Part shown: piece by piece, positions 25,387 through 37,987 of the stretch
How the letters are laid out: each line of letters opens with the position of its first letter
Position numbering within the stretch: position 1 is the stretch's first letter
Source: Paralvinella palmiformis
Lineage: Eukaryota > Annelida > Polychaeta > Terebellida > Alvinellidae
Length of the DNA: 64,000 nt
Assembly (NCBI GenBank): GCA_025642065.1
Contig: JAODUP010000190.1
Coordinates: forward strand, 62,001 to 126,000
Direction of reading: 5' to 3'
Notes under the pieces: model-generated
Told to the model about the DNA's origin: nothing
Database searches by the model: none
What the model saw: the letters and a program-made list of their open reading frames with translations, nothing else
Program-made: the position numbers and the translations under genes

Positions 25387-27190
25387 AGAACTCTGATATT
25401 GTGAGGACACGTACGAAAATACGTATGTCATAGTAGCTAACTCAGTTTGACTTTTCATAACAGCATTGTTTAATTTTGTTATCGTTAAATATGTCTGATT
25501 TTGTGGGGTTTTCAGTTCTTCTTCAAAGTAATTTGTTTGTTACATTTAATCATAACGTGTCATAGACACTACTTTTCCCAACAATATTGACATATTTTGC
25601 ATACATTTTGCAAAACGGAACTTCAATTAGTTGGCAACCTTGAATCCAACTCAGGTGTTTGAGGATGATTTGTAGAAAACATATTCAATTCATATATGGT
25701 CATAACTCTTTTGTTTACACACAAAAAACTTATTAAGTCTAACAAACTACTAGTGAGAAGTAAATCGGTTTTAACGTTCCAATATAGAAAACATTAGGAC
25801 TTTTTTATTTTTATTTGCATATGTGCATTTGCTAGCAGAATACGGTAATTCGCAATGGGTTTAAAAACAATTTAATTTCGACACAGAATGGAATCAATAG
25901 AAAGGATGTGCTTTGGAGTACAAAAACAGATCTAAAAAGGTGGATATCAGCAAGGCGTTAACTAAATACACTCTGTGTAGCTAAAGTAGATGATGGCAGG
26001 GACAGTGAGTCAGACTTCGACCGTCCCAGACAAATTGCTACTCGTGCTAATATACAACATGATATACTGCTGGAAGATTTCCCAGAGATATCATTGCCTT
26101 ATGTTATAAATTCTTCCCCCAGACAGAAAGGAGATGGAATATACCAGGTATGTATTTAACCTTTCTGGGTAGGTTCATTTCAGCTGGGTGGGTAACAAAA
26201 TTATGTTAATCTGGATATAAATATAGATTGCTGACAGTGTCCAGTAAATATTTCAACACTTTAGGAATCATCATCTGATTGGTCCATTTCCTTTGCCAAA
26301 TGTGCCCATGCATTCAGTATAATTTAACCCAGGGCCAGAAATATATTTCTACATTTTACTAGCCCCATGGCTAGTAAAATATAAATCCACTAGCCAAAGA
26401 AATATTTTTATTAGTACCTATTTGGTGTGACTGGCGTTCATGTCAACTAAATCAGAAGTAGCCCAGGATTACAAAAAGATCTTTGTTTATATGTGTACAC
26501 ATAATGTTGACCATGCTGGTGATAGTATGTGAGAATGAAGGGCCATGTTCGTATTATGCACAAATCAATCCAACAGGCACCTCGATTCCAATTTCTGTGA
26601 CATGGGTTAACACTCAAGAATCATCCAAGTTTGCGGCAGACATTAGAGCTTCACTCATCACACACGCGGGGACTCTGACCTGGGTCTCAACTGGAGTGTA
26701 TCTAGAATTAATGTCAATCTAAATCAAACATACACAGAACCGGACCCCTGATATGCCTAATAGTCACACAAAAATTCAAATGTTACATTGTCACATTTGT
26801 TGTGAATCTTGGCTTTAATTGATTAATTTCTTTTACAAAAATCAGAAAGTCATCACAAAACTTTTGAAAAACATCTATGATATTAGTGCTAATCAATCCC
26901 CCCCCCAGTTACAGCGAAGCAATAATGATACTATATTGTGTGATAAACAAAACAACTACTATCAGGCATCCCCCCCCAAACAGGATACCTTATTGTACAA
27001 ATGTTCGTTTCAGAGCTGGATGCTGTGGATTACCCCCCCCCCATCGCAACTTGGCAAAATCGTCAAAGATTGTTAGCTTCATGTTAAAACTATTGATAGT
27101 TTGACACTAAACTAGCCCAGAGTTTTAAATAGCATACTCAGCCCTTAGCAGGAATTGTCTATAGTATAGATGAGGTGAATCAAACTGATT
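25387..27190 (+). repeat. Dispersed repeat, copy A
   Basis: Most of this segment matches 51720-55135 in the same orientation, with interruptions. For example, CAACATGATATACTG at 26056 recurs at 53810, and GGGCCAGAAATATATTTCTA at 26331 recurs at 54319. Within it, 25990-26150 reads CVAKVDDG, SESDFDRP and IQHDILLEDFPEI on the plus strand and ends at CAG|GTATGT, so it may be a decayed exon of the element's own gene. No known domain was identified. Long C-runs occur near 26899, 26969 and 27034. Confidence 0.6.
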
Positions 27191-27440
27191 TATTGTTACA
27201 TTCTGGCATATGCTGTGACCCATTGCTTTAATCGCTGAATTCTTTTTTTTTAAATCCCAAAGTCATCACAAATATTTTGTAAAAACCATAGAACATAGTA
27301 AATGTGACCACATAATTGATATTCTATAATTAATATCTATGATCTGAATGTCAATCAATACCAATATGCATCTTCAAATGTTAGTATAACAGAATCAATA
27401 AAGCCTAATGAGGGCTGGATGATGTAGCGACCCTAATCCA
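27191..27440 (+). repeat. Tandem partial copy of the 26785-27020 segment
   Basis: The order CATTGCTTTAAT, then AAGTCATCACAAA, then TCTATGATCTGAATG.CAATCAAT repeats words seen about 400 bp earlier, so the 3' part of the dispersed repeat was duplicated in tandem. Confidence 0.5.
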
Positions 27441-27737
27441 CAAACTGAACCGTTCCATGTAGCGATTCGTATGGCAAAAAATAAAAACCGGACAGGGAAA
27501 TCCTGAATATGACTTCAGGGGATGGGGGGTTTTTTTGGCGGGATTTTAGATTATCTGGTCAACCTGAAGTATTGTTCGAATTTCTCCACTTCAAATTGTA
27601 GTTCAAATATACGGCATATTGCCGAATAAACATGCTAAGGCTGAAACAACAGGATAATGTTTTAATAATAATGTTATAAGTATTTTTTTGAATTTAGATA
27701 TATCATGTGTAAAATTTGTTGTGGGGTAACTGAACCC

Positions 27738-27743
27738 CCCCCC

Positions 27744-27782
<39 letters not shown>
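27738..27782. repeat. Poly(C) plus (CA)n microsatellite
   Basis: A C run of about 10 bases is followed by about 17 CA dinucleotides. The minus-strand frame over it is an artefact of the repeat. Confidence 0.95.
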
Positions 27783-27785
<3 letters not shown>

Positions 27786-27989
27786 GGAGCCATTCAAAGG
27801 CCATTCAAAGGCGCTGTAGAAATAATATGCAATATAATAATATCACAAATAATATGTCTGCAAAAACCCTGTAATTGATTTAAAAGATAATGAATTAGTT
27901 TATTTTCTGAACTGTATACATATATATGCTGACATAGAAAGGTAAAGATTCATGAACAGGAGTAATTTATAAATACAATAAGCATACAG

Positions 27990-28170
27990 GTCACAGATGT
28001 AGAAAAGAGTCTACAAGATCGGATGGTCTAATAAGTTTGTTGGCTCTAAACCATTCGGTCAGATTTAGTAGTTCATTATTCATCGTTGTAAATAAATAAG
28101 TAAATTTTTAGAAGATAAGTAAACTGTTGTATTATCTGCAAATAATATTGACTTAGTTAAGTTTAAATAT
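27990..28170 (-). pseudogene. Small LINE reverse transcriptase fragment
   Basis: The minus strand reads SILFADNTTVYLSSKN near 28140 and then LLNLTEWFRANKL near 28060. This is the region around the catalytic box, here FADN instead of FADD. It ends abruptly on both sides. Confidence 0.65.
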
Positions 28171-28273
28171 CTGGGCTAATTATTATTATCTGTGAAAACA
28201 ACATTGAAAAGGTGTATTTTTAGAACGGATTAAAAGTTTCAAGAGACCAAGCAGTTTTACTATCTACCGGTGT

Positions 28274-28355
28274 TACGGGACAGAAGTTGTCGTGCGAATA
28301 TGTGTTGACAACCATTCTACGACCTAATACGGGACAGAAGTTGTCGTGCGAATAT
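28274..28355. repeat. Two 28-bp direct repeats
   Basis: The same 28-bp word (starting TACGGGACAGAAG and ending GTGCGAATAT) occurs at 28274-28301 and 28328-28355, 54 bp apart. On the minus strand this makes a short open frame repeat YSHDNFCPV. No gene is assigned to that frame. Confidence 0.8.
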
Positions 28356-29489
28356 TCCTCGCCAATTAATATCCCTCGCTTGAGTGGATAACACACCGCT
28401 GTTGTCAATGTCGGCGATTATCATGATTAAAACAAGTATCTCGTCAGTTCAAATGTTGTTTGGCTATAGTTAGTCAACCATCATGTCAATTGCTTTGTAT
28501 AATTTACTGATTATACTCTCTACCTGTTTGTTGACGTTGGAGCGTTGGTTACTGGTTAGTACAGGAGCATGTTGGCTTGTCAAGATAATTTGGTTTTCAT
28601 ATTCAGATTCACTAACACAATAATCTTCCACTAATAATAAGGGTTCATCGCCAGCAACACTTGAATCGGTAATATCAGACATGATGATAATACATTGATC
28701 ACAACAAATATTCATTATGCATAGCACAGTCACTCAACACAGAATATCACAATATATATATATATATCCGTGAACATTTGTAAATACTAACCTTATGATA
28801 ATGGTATTCGCAATGGCATTTTGGTATTATGATGATATGTGGGAAAACAATCTTTATGTTGTATGCGCGTATTTGCAGTGTCTCTTTGTATTAGCTAGAT
28901 GGTTTACACGGTAGCGTTGGTCATGTTACGGTATAACCAGCCAATACTACATAACCATATTGTGCAAGCTTTGCTGTTGGCGAATGTGTAAACTAAAATA
29001 TTACCCATGATGCCTTTCTGCGATTTAGTCACTGTAAACTAAACCGATTTTAACATGTTTTTCTCGCACTAACCTATTAGGCACTTATATCTTTGCCACA
29101 TTTCATATTTCAATATTGCCTGCATTCTTTCACAACGTTAATAAATTCCTAAAACATGCAAAAACCTAAGTTTTAATTATGGATGTATTGACTATAGTTT
29201 GGCACTTATCAAAATAATGGTTTAGTGTAAACAATAACGCACTCATGTTGTAAACTAAGTTTTGTTTGTTCCGTTTCGTGCTTTAAATTGCCCACCAGAT
29301 ACGAAAGTCAACAACATTCCATGAAAGTAAACTTATTTAAAAGGCCTTTTAATATCAACAAGCTTGTAAAAAGTATGCATTCATGTATATTGACATGCTG
29401 TATTTACCACATGACATTAATATATTGAATAAACGGCGCAATTTCAAAACTTAGTTTTACTTTTGTATGTTTCTCCGGGCTGAAATTCC
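28356..29489. other. Unassigned sequence
   Basis: A minus-strand frame at 28733-28470 contains an acidic, serine-rich 70-residue stretch without a recognised domain. From 28900 to 29460 the word GTAAACTAA or its variants recurs several times, suggesting a diverged repeat whose boundaries I could not place. Confidence 0.35.
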
Positions 29490-29786
29490 TCGTTAGCAAA
29501 ATGGGTACATCCTATATTGCGGCGCGGTGATTCCAAGAGGACGGCTATACATTGTGTAAACCAGAGGACCTACAACTGAATCCTGTGGTATACCAGATAA
29601 TACAAACTGAACGTCAGATAAAATACCTCGAATAGACACTCTCTGGGAACGTTGTTGGGAGCAAGGATCTTTGGAAAATACCCAGAGGTAATTATGTATT
29701 AATTATATTTATAATCGAGCCTATCATAACATCCAAACAATCTTTCACAAGTCATGTAAGCATAGTGTCAACTGCACAGAAAGTAT
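29490..29786 (-). pseudogene. LINE, 3' part of a copy split by a DNA transposon
   Basis: The minus strand reads LVKDCLDVMI near 29740, then QRVSIRGILSDVQF near 29620 and GIPQDSVVGPLVYTMY near 29570, a LINE reverse transcriptase region around the PQGS motif. It is the continuation of the LINE at 33207-34583. The two halves are separated by the element at 29789-33204. The homology ends near 29490, before the YADD box. Confidence 0.8.
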
Positions 29787-32700
29787 TACCGTATATACTG
29801 GCGTATAAGTCGCACTTTTTATACTCCGATATCGAGGCCAAAATCGAGTGAGAATTAAACGCGGAAAAGACTAAAAGGGGAAGCTATATTTGCCTTAATT
29901 TTGGAATAAATACAATAATACTGATTTTCAACCTTAATAATGAATATATGAACAATAAACAAATTTATGAGGTGTGTTTTCTCGAAGCCAAACTTAATCG
30001 TGATAACCGCCATGATTGTTTAATCGGATGGTCTAATAAGTCTATTTGGAGTTCCCAATGCGCATGCGTTAAACGTCACTTCCGAATCATGTTCTCGGGG
30101 TAAACAAACGCACATGGCGTTATCAGAAAGCCGTCGGTGGATACATTTATCGCGGGAAATAAACACTTGTATATTGCTAGATCCATTGATCTAGAAAGAC
30201 AAGTGTTGTATTTTTATGAAAATATTGGACTATATGTAGGTCTAATAAATAACTTAATGCTAGATGAAGCGATGCCCAAATTTATGAAATCTGATTTATT
30301 AGATATGTATAGTAACTCTTGTGTGGTACTACTACTAGTACTAGTAGTAAGCTTATATAGTTGCTGACTCTTATCACCAACTCCGTGGTATGATCTACGC
30401 TGTATAAGGTGGTTTTTTTAATTTAATTATTTGTTGGTCTAATTATTTATTTTATAAAAAAAAACTAGCTGATGACATACAAATGATATGATGGATAGAA
30501 TTTGCGCCTTTGAACATTGCTCCAACAGTACATACACCCTCTCTAGATAGAGCCGATTAACTTGTTTACACATCGGTGTAAGATCACTGATGATACACGT
30601 CAGTGTCCACCTCCATTCACACTCCATACATTCCCAACAGAAAAGAGAGACCTGGCAGCACGACTCAAGTGGGACAAGGTGGTTTATCGGAAACGAACAA
30701 ATGGAAAATACTGGCTACCATCTGCAGATGACAGAATTGATTCTATCCATTTCATTATTGGTAAGCAAACAGCGGCACATCCATACCCAACTCAACATAT
30801 TGGTGTAAACGTTGCTCCACAATTCTCTCGGAAACAACGAACCGAATGAAAATGATGAACATAAGGATAATGCTACTAAATCCAAGTCACCGATTTTTAC
30901 CAACAAGAAACAAGCCCACCTTATCAGGAGATTTCTTGCCAATTATAAGAAAGTTAGAAGATATACCGGGCTTCCCAATAGATCAGCTCCTCAATATCAT
31001 TGCACACAGGGTACAGATAATGCGCTACTAGAGGTGGATGTAATAAGGTTCGTAAGTTGAGGAAGACTGGTCCCCTTAGCATATCACATAAACCTGACCC
31101 AAAGCGCATTTGATCACTGCAGGAAAGGTTGTTGCTGGTGCTGATGAAGTTGCGCATTGCGATCATTACTGAGTTGCTATCAGATATATTTGGAATTTCA
31201 TCAGCCCAGGGTCTCAAATAACCAACACATGGCTGAAGATGCTGGCTGCTACTCAACGTCCTCCAATCATCTGGTCATCAAACCAAGTGATATGTCAACA
31301 TCTTGGAGCACCCTCGTGATTTAAAACTTCAGGCCATCACATAGAATGATTATTAAAAAAAACACCACACAATAAAACTTTCTTGTTGGCATCACACCAA
31401 ATAGAGCCATTAGTCTGACCATAAGATCACCAGGGAATTGGGCTTCTTATATCTGGTGGAACACAATGACTTAATCATGTCAGATTGTAATGACATTTAG
31501 ACCCAGTAAATAAACGTCCAAACATATTTGAAAAATACAATGCTAGATCTACAATTCTATATAAACTTACATGAATAATTTTAATGACCTCAGAGAGACT
31601 TAGACTACTAACATTTTTGGTATAGGTATTCGATATCACAAACAGAGGAAATGTTCTTCTGTTTTATAACTTGACGTTGCCAATGACGTCTGCTTCTTCT
31701 TATTTTTATGTACTGCCTAATAATAATGGGCGAAATGGAAGTTATTCTATGTGGTTTAGCTACCTCAAATTAAGGAGCGAAGACAGCGAAGAAAACCTTG
31801 CCAGTTCCCTGGTTTGATGAAAAACTCCCGCTATTAGAACATCCCGCACAGCCTGATGAAGAGTAAGAAAGTCACACACTCTTACCCACTAGGCCATAGC
31901 AGCGGCCTAGAGTACTGCTTCATGTTCTCCACGTGGGACCGTTTATCACTAAACAACCCCACTACGCATTGCGCGCCCGGAACTCCGAATTGGCTTATTA
32001 GTGACGTGATAACAAACTGTGACAAATTCAAAGACGTGTCGTTACTATCGAAATGTGTAAGCATGTGTTATTGAACGGAACGGTAAATCAGGAGGATACG
32101 TGAAGAATTAAAATAGAAGGCCCATCAAAGGAAAACAATTAAAGCAAACACACTCTATTAATTACCTCCTAAACTGGCACATGGGAACTACTAATAAACT
32201 ACTTCAAAAAGCTCTACGTAAACGAACTCACAAGAGCAGAAAATCCATTGACCTGAAAGAAAACTAGACCGAGCAATCAGTGGTGTTTGAATGAACCGCC
32301 ATGGCCAAACAACGCCGACTTCCGGTAGGTGAAAAGCAGCGTTGAAGCGGCTACGCTTCAAGTTATCAACCTACGAATACGGATATTTATTGTGATGTGT
32401 GCATTATAGTTTTGTGTGTGCAGTTTGCAGACAATCTGTATTATTCCTCTCATATTATATGCCATGAAATATGTAAATGTCGTTTTATGCAAGTCCGTAG
32501 ATCTAATTTAATTGGAATCAAACGCCAGAGATAGGCCGGGGGTTGTCGTACAGGCTAAATAGAATAACAGTTTAGCTTAATTTCCCGCCAAAAAAACGCT
32601 TTAACAGCTATTTTAAATGTGTTCCTTATACTTACCGATGAAAAGACATCCCGTTTGTATTACTTCCACGTCCACGGCTTATGCAACCATCGATACAACA

Positions 32701-33206
32701 ATAATTCACCACGTTTATAAACCTTATTTATCCAGTCTGCATTCCTATTTCCTCGAACGGAAGTTGGGACCTGTTTGTCATCAAATCGGCGGCCGTGTTC
32801 GGTCTAGTTTTCTTTTAGGTAAATGAGACAACCTGAAGCTGCCGTCGTTACCTATTGTCATACATTGGGTTAAAACGGCCTGGGATTAAATCGACCCCGC
32901 CATCATTACCAAATCGTTCAAGTAGTGGTCCATCAGCAATGATTTAGATGGGATGGAAGATTATGTATTGTGGGCTGAACAGCACGACAAATCCGACCCT
33001 GACTCCAAAGAAGAAGGCGACGACATGTATGATGGCACACGAACATATACAACAGATGTTCAGTGAAGAGAGTGGTGATGAATTGTTTTGCGTTTTGAAT
33101 TAATATTGATAGTTTTAGTGCTTCTTATACTCCAAGGAGACTTATTGGTCCTAGAAACAGGTGCGTCTTATATGCGAGTGTGACTTATACAGGAGTATAT
33201 ACGGTA
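29787..33206 (+). mobile_element. THAP/DDE DNA transposon (ISL2EU/Harbinger-like), TA target duplication
   Basis: The inverted ends start CCGTATATAC at 29789 and at 33204 (complement), and share GTATAAGTC and CAC further in, about 25 matches in 29. A TA lies outside each end (29787-29788, 33205-33206). Inside, the plus strand near 30490-30830 encodes a decayed THAP-type DNA-binding domain (ICAFEHC, then TLHTFPTEKRD, then DSIHFIIGKQTAAHPYPT; the third zinc Cys is Asp). Near 31120-31480 frames carry LLLVLMKLRIAITELL and EHPRDLKLQAIT, the pattern of a DDE_4-type transposase. Stops and shifts show it is dead. The right third (31700-33200) is mostly unassigned, except for an acidic stretch near 32940-33060. 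The superfamily name is inference. Confidence 0.75.
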
Positions 33207-34583
33207 GATGACATTTTCAGCAACTGTCTGATATCAGTTTCTATAAAAGGCTCAAATGTATCAATCATGGACATGCAGGATTCTTCTACCAATGGCTTAC
33301 CCTGTGATAAGGTGTTGGAAGGCCCCCCAAAATGTATATTTAACATCTTTTGGCAGAAGAAGTTATTAAAACAATGGGGCATATCTTTATCTCAGTTGAT
33401 AATATTTGAAAGACAGTTTCACTTGTATGTAGTACTTTATTCACAACATCGAAAACAGCCCTTTGATTTCCCTTGGATGTTTTTATCTTTTTATTATAAT
33501 ATTCTGATTTAGCAGAAGCATGGGTATTGTTAACTAGAATTTTATTCACCTTAAACATTTCATAATGAACACACCATCCGGTCCTGATCCACAGCCACTC
33601 ATAATACCGTCTGTGTCTCTTTGCAGCTTGTATCTTCTTATTGTACCATGATATAATTGGTCTTCTTGCCATTTCCTTTGTCCTTAAAGGTTCATGTTCA
33701 TCTATAATGTCTCTCCATCTACTATCATAGATATCCACTAGATGATCTACATCATCCGGTGGATCCAATACCATAGAAGAGACGAGCAGACCAGCAAGAA
33801 AACCTCCTTGTTAATAGACTTACATTTTCTATATGAAATAATTTTAGCTGAAACAGATTATTTCTTTAAGGATACATTAATGTTAATAAGGAAATGTTAG
33901 AACAGCATGGAAGACACAATCAAATTGTCATCATAACGGGAGATGACAAGGTTTAAGATGTGACCATGTATTTGAGCCATTTCTTGCACAAGCTGCCTGA
34001 GATTGGCAGGTCTAAGAATGTCAGCCAGTTGCTTGGTATCTGCATTCCTCTGGTAATTCCAATGTATATTTAAATCGCCTAAGATCAACAGATGGCCACT
34101 GTTGGTAGCAAGAGAGTCTAGAAATTCCAAAACTTCCTTGAAGAAATATGAAACTTTCAAGCCATTTTTCTTAGTGAGGCGTAAACGGGTAGATAAAAGC
34201 TATACGAACACTTATCACCCAAGATGCAAAAGACCGTTGGTAATTTTTAAAAGACTTTTAAAATCTGTTTTACACTTCAAAGAATCACGGAGAAGAATTC
34301 CGACTCACCCAACTTTCTTGTGAAAAAGAGCTGCACGGTGGAATGAATATCCAACTGGAGTCACCTCACCAACAATTTAGGGGCCTGAAACATTACTAGT
34401 TAGCCAATTAATTATCTGTAATACAAGAGCATCAAAATTCATATCCTTAACAAAATAATATATTTGATCAGATTTATTACAGATTGACTGACAATTAATA
34501 AGACCAATACTTACATTTCTTAAAGCTGTGCCATTATATGGTGTTATTGGCACAGTGATAAAATTACTTGCATCAGAGCCCAT
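33207..34583 (-). pseudogene. LINE, 5' part (endonuclease and linker) of the split copy
   Basis: From 34583 the minus strand reads ISIGLINCQSI-like start words (VSIGLINCQSICNKSDQI). Later frames give FLDSLATNSGHLLILGDLNI near 34110 (endonuclease GDLN motif). The 33774-33340 frame is the basic linker before the reverse transcriptase (RRPIISWYNKKIQAAKRHRR). Near 33330-33207 it continues with FEPFIETDIRQLLKMSS and stops exactly at the transposon end. The SDH-type endonuclease ending is decayed. Confidence 0.82.
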
Positions 34584-35270
34584 CTATTCTGGATGTTTTC
34601 CACTACGTGGGCGCATTGATAAATAAATGGTATTACCACAATGGGGTCATAAAGCAAACAACTGATCCTTAATATAATTTATTATAATTATAGAAATAAA
34701 TATGTGAAAATTTAAAATATTTAAAACATACACAGGCAAAAGCCGAGTTCATAGCGTAAAACCTGGAGTCGGCGACAATATAGGGCGTGAAATGGTCAGT
34801 TCAAAATAATATACAAGAAATACAAAATAACTAAATATAATCACTTTACATTAATATAAATGAAATCTATATTACATACCATGCAAAATACACCAGTTTC
34901 ACTGGTGTAGTTTATCTCATAACTGAATTATCCGATAAATATTCCGGTGCCATTACATCGAGAGCCAGTCATACTTCCCGCCAATTAAAGATCAGCTTGA
35001 TCGTTTTGGTGAAATCCAATTTCAGAACAGTGTGACCGGTTGCTATACAATGTAAAACAATTCCAAACAAATGATAATATATATCGAATATAATATTATT
35101 TACCTAATATGTTAACATACTAATATTTGATTCTTTTCAGTAGGCATATTTGACAGAACTATTAAAGAAATTTTCATAAAGTTCTTGGTGTGACTAAATT
35201 GATCATGCCATACAATGTATGTGTATTTCTTCAAACGTGAAGACTGTCGCATGTTTTGCCTCAAAATGGC
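34584..35270. other. Spacer, possibly LINE 5' untranslated region
   Basis: No reading frame or splice-bounded exon recognised. Confidence 0.35.
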
Positions 35271-35274
35271 AGTA

Positions 35275-35560
35275 GCCCAGTCGGGTTAGTATTTTGGGCG
35301 AGTCACTAGCCTGAAGACAGAACACACCAGGTCCGCGCTACCGAAATTTCTGGCCCTTTAATTTAAGGTCGTTAATTGTCACACATAACATGTGACGTAC
35401 AGTTTGGCATGGTTTTACTCTACTGTACAAGAAAGTGCATTCAGTAATTTTATTAAAATATAAATATTTTATTTTGTTTGTATAATAGGAACCACCCAAT
35501 AAAAGCAGGATCCAGGAAAGAGTCAGATTGAGCTGACTTTATATGAAGAAGTAATGTATG
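35275..35560 (+). repeat. Piece of the dispersed repeat found at 55138-55385
   Basis: It shares GGTTAGTATTTTGGGCGAGTC-like sequence, CCTGAAGACAGAACACACCAG and TACAAGAAAGTGCATTCAGT with 55138-55310. In copy B this piece directly follows the 25-27 kb type sequence. Here it lies 8 kb away from copy A. Confidence 0.7.
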
Positions 35561-35999
35561 ATTAATCCCTAAATGCTAAAGCTGTGCTGTATTGCCAAAA
35601 AAAATCTTATTTGGGTTTCTAACTTAAATTAAGTCATACACGTGTCTTCTTTTGGATATGAACATTCCATTGGGCAAACACTGAAAGTGGAAGATCATTC
35701 AACAGTAATATGAACACAAAATGTTCGATATTGTAACATACATGTTCCATAACTTCTTGTTATCAAAGTTCCTAAATTATAATAATCATATACAATATGG
35801 TATATCATCATGGTCTTTATTATTAATTTCAGAATGTGACGATTCAAGACGAATAGAGATGAAAAGAGACAATTTTGGAATTCATTTAGCTGAAATACTG
35901 ATGATAAAATAATATATAGGAAAAGAATAAATGTTTATTTGGTATTGTTAATGCCATCACAAAATATTTCTCGAGTGTTATATAAAGCCGTCCTGTTGA
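35561..35999. other. Spacer
   Basis: No gene recognised. The frame at 35721-35912 has no domain. Confidence 0.35.
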
Positions 36000-36225
36000 C
36001 ACTAAAAACGTTACAGTGACGTTAAAAGATAACGTCATAATGGTGTTAAAAACGTCTCTAGAATGGTATAAAATAACGTCGTAATTATGTTAAAACATCT
36101 CCACAACGTTATAAAATAACGACAAATAACGTCTTTTACTCCATACAAAATAACGTCTGTATGATGTTATAAAATAACGTTATTATAACGTTATTATGAC
36201 GTGACAATGACGTTATTTGGTTAGC
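36000..36225. repeat. Cluster of ATAACGT/ACGTTAT words
   Basis: Within about 225 bp the motif AACGT occurs more than ten times, on both strands, often as AAAATAACGT or ATTATAACGTTAT and TGACGT. Spacing is irregular, so it is not a simple tandem repeat. It lies about 330 bp beyond the stop codon of the receptor gene. Confidence 0.7.
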
Positions 36226-36558
36226 TCGGCGTGATCGATAGACCTCGTTTAATATAGTTTCCACCTCTTTCCACTTGTCTTCATATACACGCAGATGGCT
36301 CCTTATTATCAGCCTTAGGAAAGTGTCACTTTTCTGATGATGTTTTCTCTTCTTCATCACGACAATGGTTTTGAACTCAAATGTTCATACACTGCATTTT
36401 CGCATCACTCCCTCATCCTAGTATCATCATGCTATATTAATAAAACATGGTTATTATCTAATATAAAAGTAAACGTTTGTGTCGTTGCTTTAAACCTATT
36501 CACTTGATAATAATTAATATTTTCAGCCTTTTATCCGAATGTGTCACCCAACGCACAT

Positions 36559-37951
36559 TTATACGCTTAATTGTTTAAGTTCTGTATAAGGGGCAGCCAT
36601 CACATTCTGATAACCATCTCCAGTCTGAAATCAGGAAACATTTAATTTCTTCTAAGCCAATCAACACCAACATTATTTATAAAAGAATATTTTCAGTAAC
36701 ATAACACTACTACTTAAACTAATTTAATAAAGCTATGTTCAACATTCATACATACTAACCTGGCATTTTTAATGTTAAAAAAATATCAACCATAATTATA
36801 CATAAGCTTTTTACTTACCACAGTGGATAGTTCTTCATAGGGCCGTTGACCAACTTCTACAGGAAGGTCACGTCCCACTGGGATAAATTCGGACGATCCC
36901 AATATATCTTCATACTCAGTTGTACCCTCACTGTTTGGTTGAATTTTATTTTCGCCGTCCAAGACCTCTTCATTATGATAATTTTCAGACTGTTGTACAG
37001 GTATGCCTATAACATGAGGCCCAGGTATTTTTTCTGGAACAGAGTAATGTTTATTATTTCCATAGTTATTTAAAATATAAACTAACAGGACTGTTGTTTT
37101 AAACTATACATTTATTAGTGAGAACATATAAGGACTAACATAAACAATACCAGGACATGCCCTTTATGAGTCTGCCATTCAAGTAGACTAATATCCAATG
37201 AAAGCTATCGTGCATCCCATCCAAATTCAAAGAAACAATCTTCTACACAATATTTCCATTCAGCTTTGGATATATCTTGCTAAAAGGGAGGACATGATAT
37301 GGCCTATGAGTTTTGATATTACCATAACTAGGTTCAATCAGTTTAGGGTTTCTGGAATTAGTTCGCATCGTGATACATGGGTGGGGGGTGGGGATTTCTT
37401 CAAGTTTTCTTGGATGCTAAGATTGCTTGAACTAGAAATATGGATCATATTATATAAAATTATTATATGAAATTATTATGTTACAATAAAGTTTCTGTGA
37501 GGATACCACTATTGTCTTGACTCTGTACATTTGTAGGTGGGTGTGAAAAAAATATATAAATCTGTTTGAATTTATCCCAGCACTGGGGGCTTATTCAAAA
37601 TCTTGTAATCTGGCAACCCTCTAGAAGTAGGAAAGATGACATTTTAGTTCAACAGGGAAGTCTTGATTTTGTGCAGATATTTTTCAGCTTATCGTGGAAT
37701 AATGAACTAAATGAGAATAAGGGATATCCATAAGGCAAAGAACAAATAGCCCGAAAAATATATAATATATCACTATTCCTACAACTTCTATGTGAACTCT
37801 ATGATTCTATAATATCACAGTTGACTCAGGAAAATACTCTTATTTTCACAGGAGTCAGTTCTTGAACCTCTACTGTTTGTCCTTCACACATTCACTATTG
37901 CCAGTATAGGATAGCGTCATGGCATATGCATACAAATGTATGCAAATGAAA

Positions 37952-37987
<36 letters not shown>

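Noticed and set aside
25170..25388. Conserved small protein (MEIYNNINEHGS...) also seen at 41372-41136
   Set aside because: Both frames lie across the inverted repeat of the same MULE-like element. Their similarity reflects DNA repeat identity.
26483..26722. 79-residue frame with a hydrophobic start
   Set aside because: It lies in the dispersed repeat and the matching region of copy B does not keep the frame.
27603..27797. Minus-strand frame with a CVCVCV run
   Set aside because: It is the translation of a CA microsatellite.
28470..28733. Acidic 87-residue minus-strand frame
   Set aside because: It has a plausible composition, but no domain, splice sites or second copy in the window support it as a gene.
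37033..37081. Longer version of receptor exon 12 starting at 37081
   Set aside because: It is also in phase, but the acceptor at 37033 (TTACTCTGTTCCAG) has the better pyrimidine tract. The longer form is kept only as an alternative.
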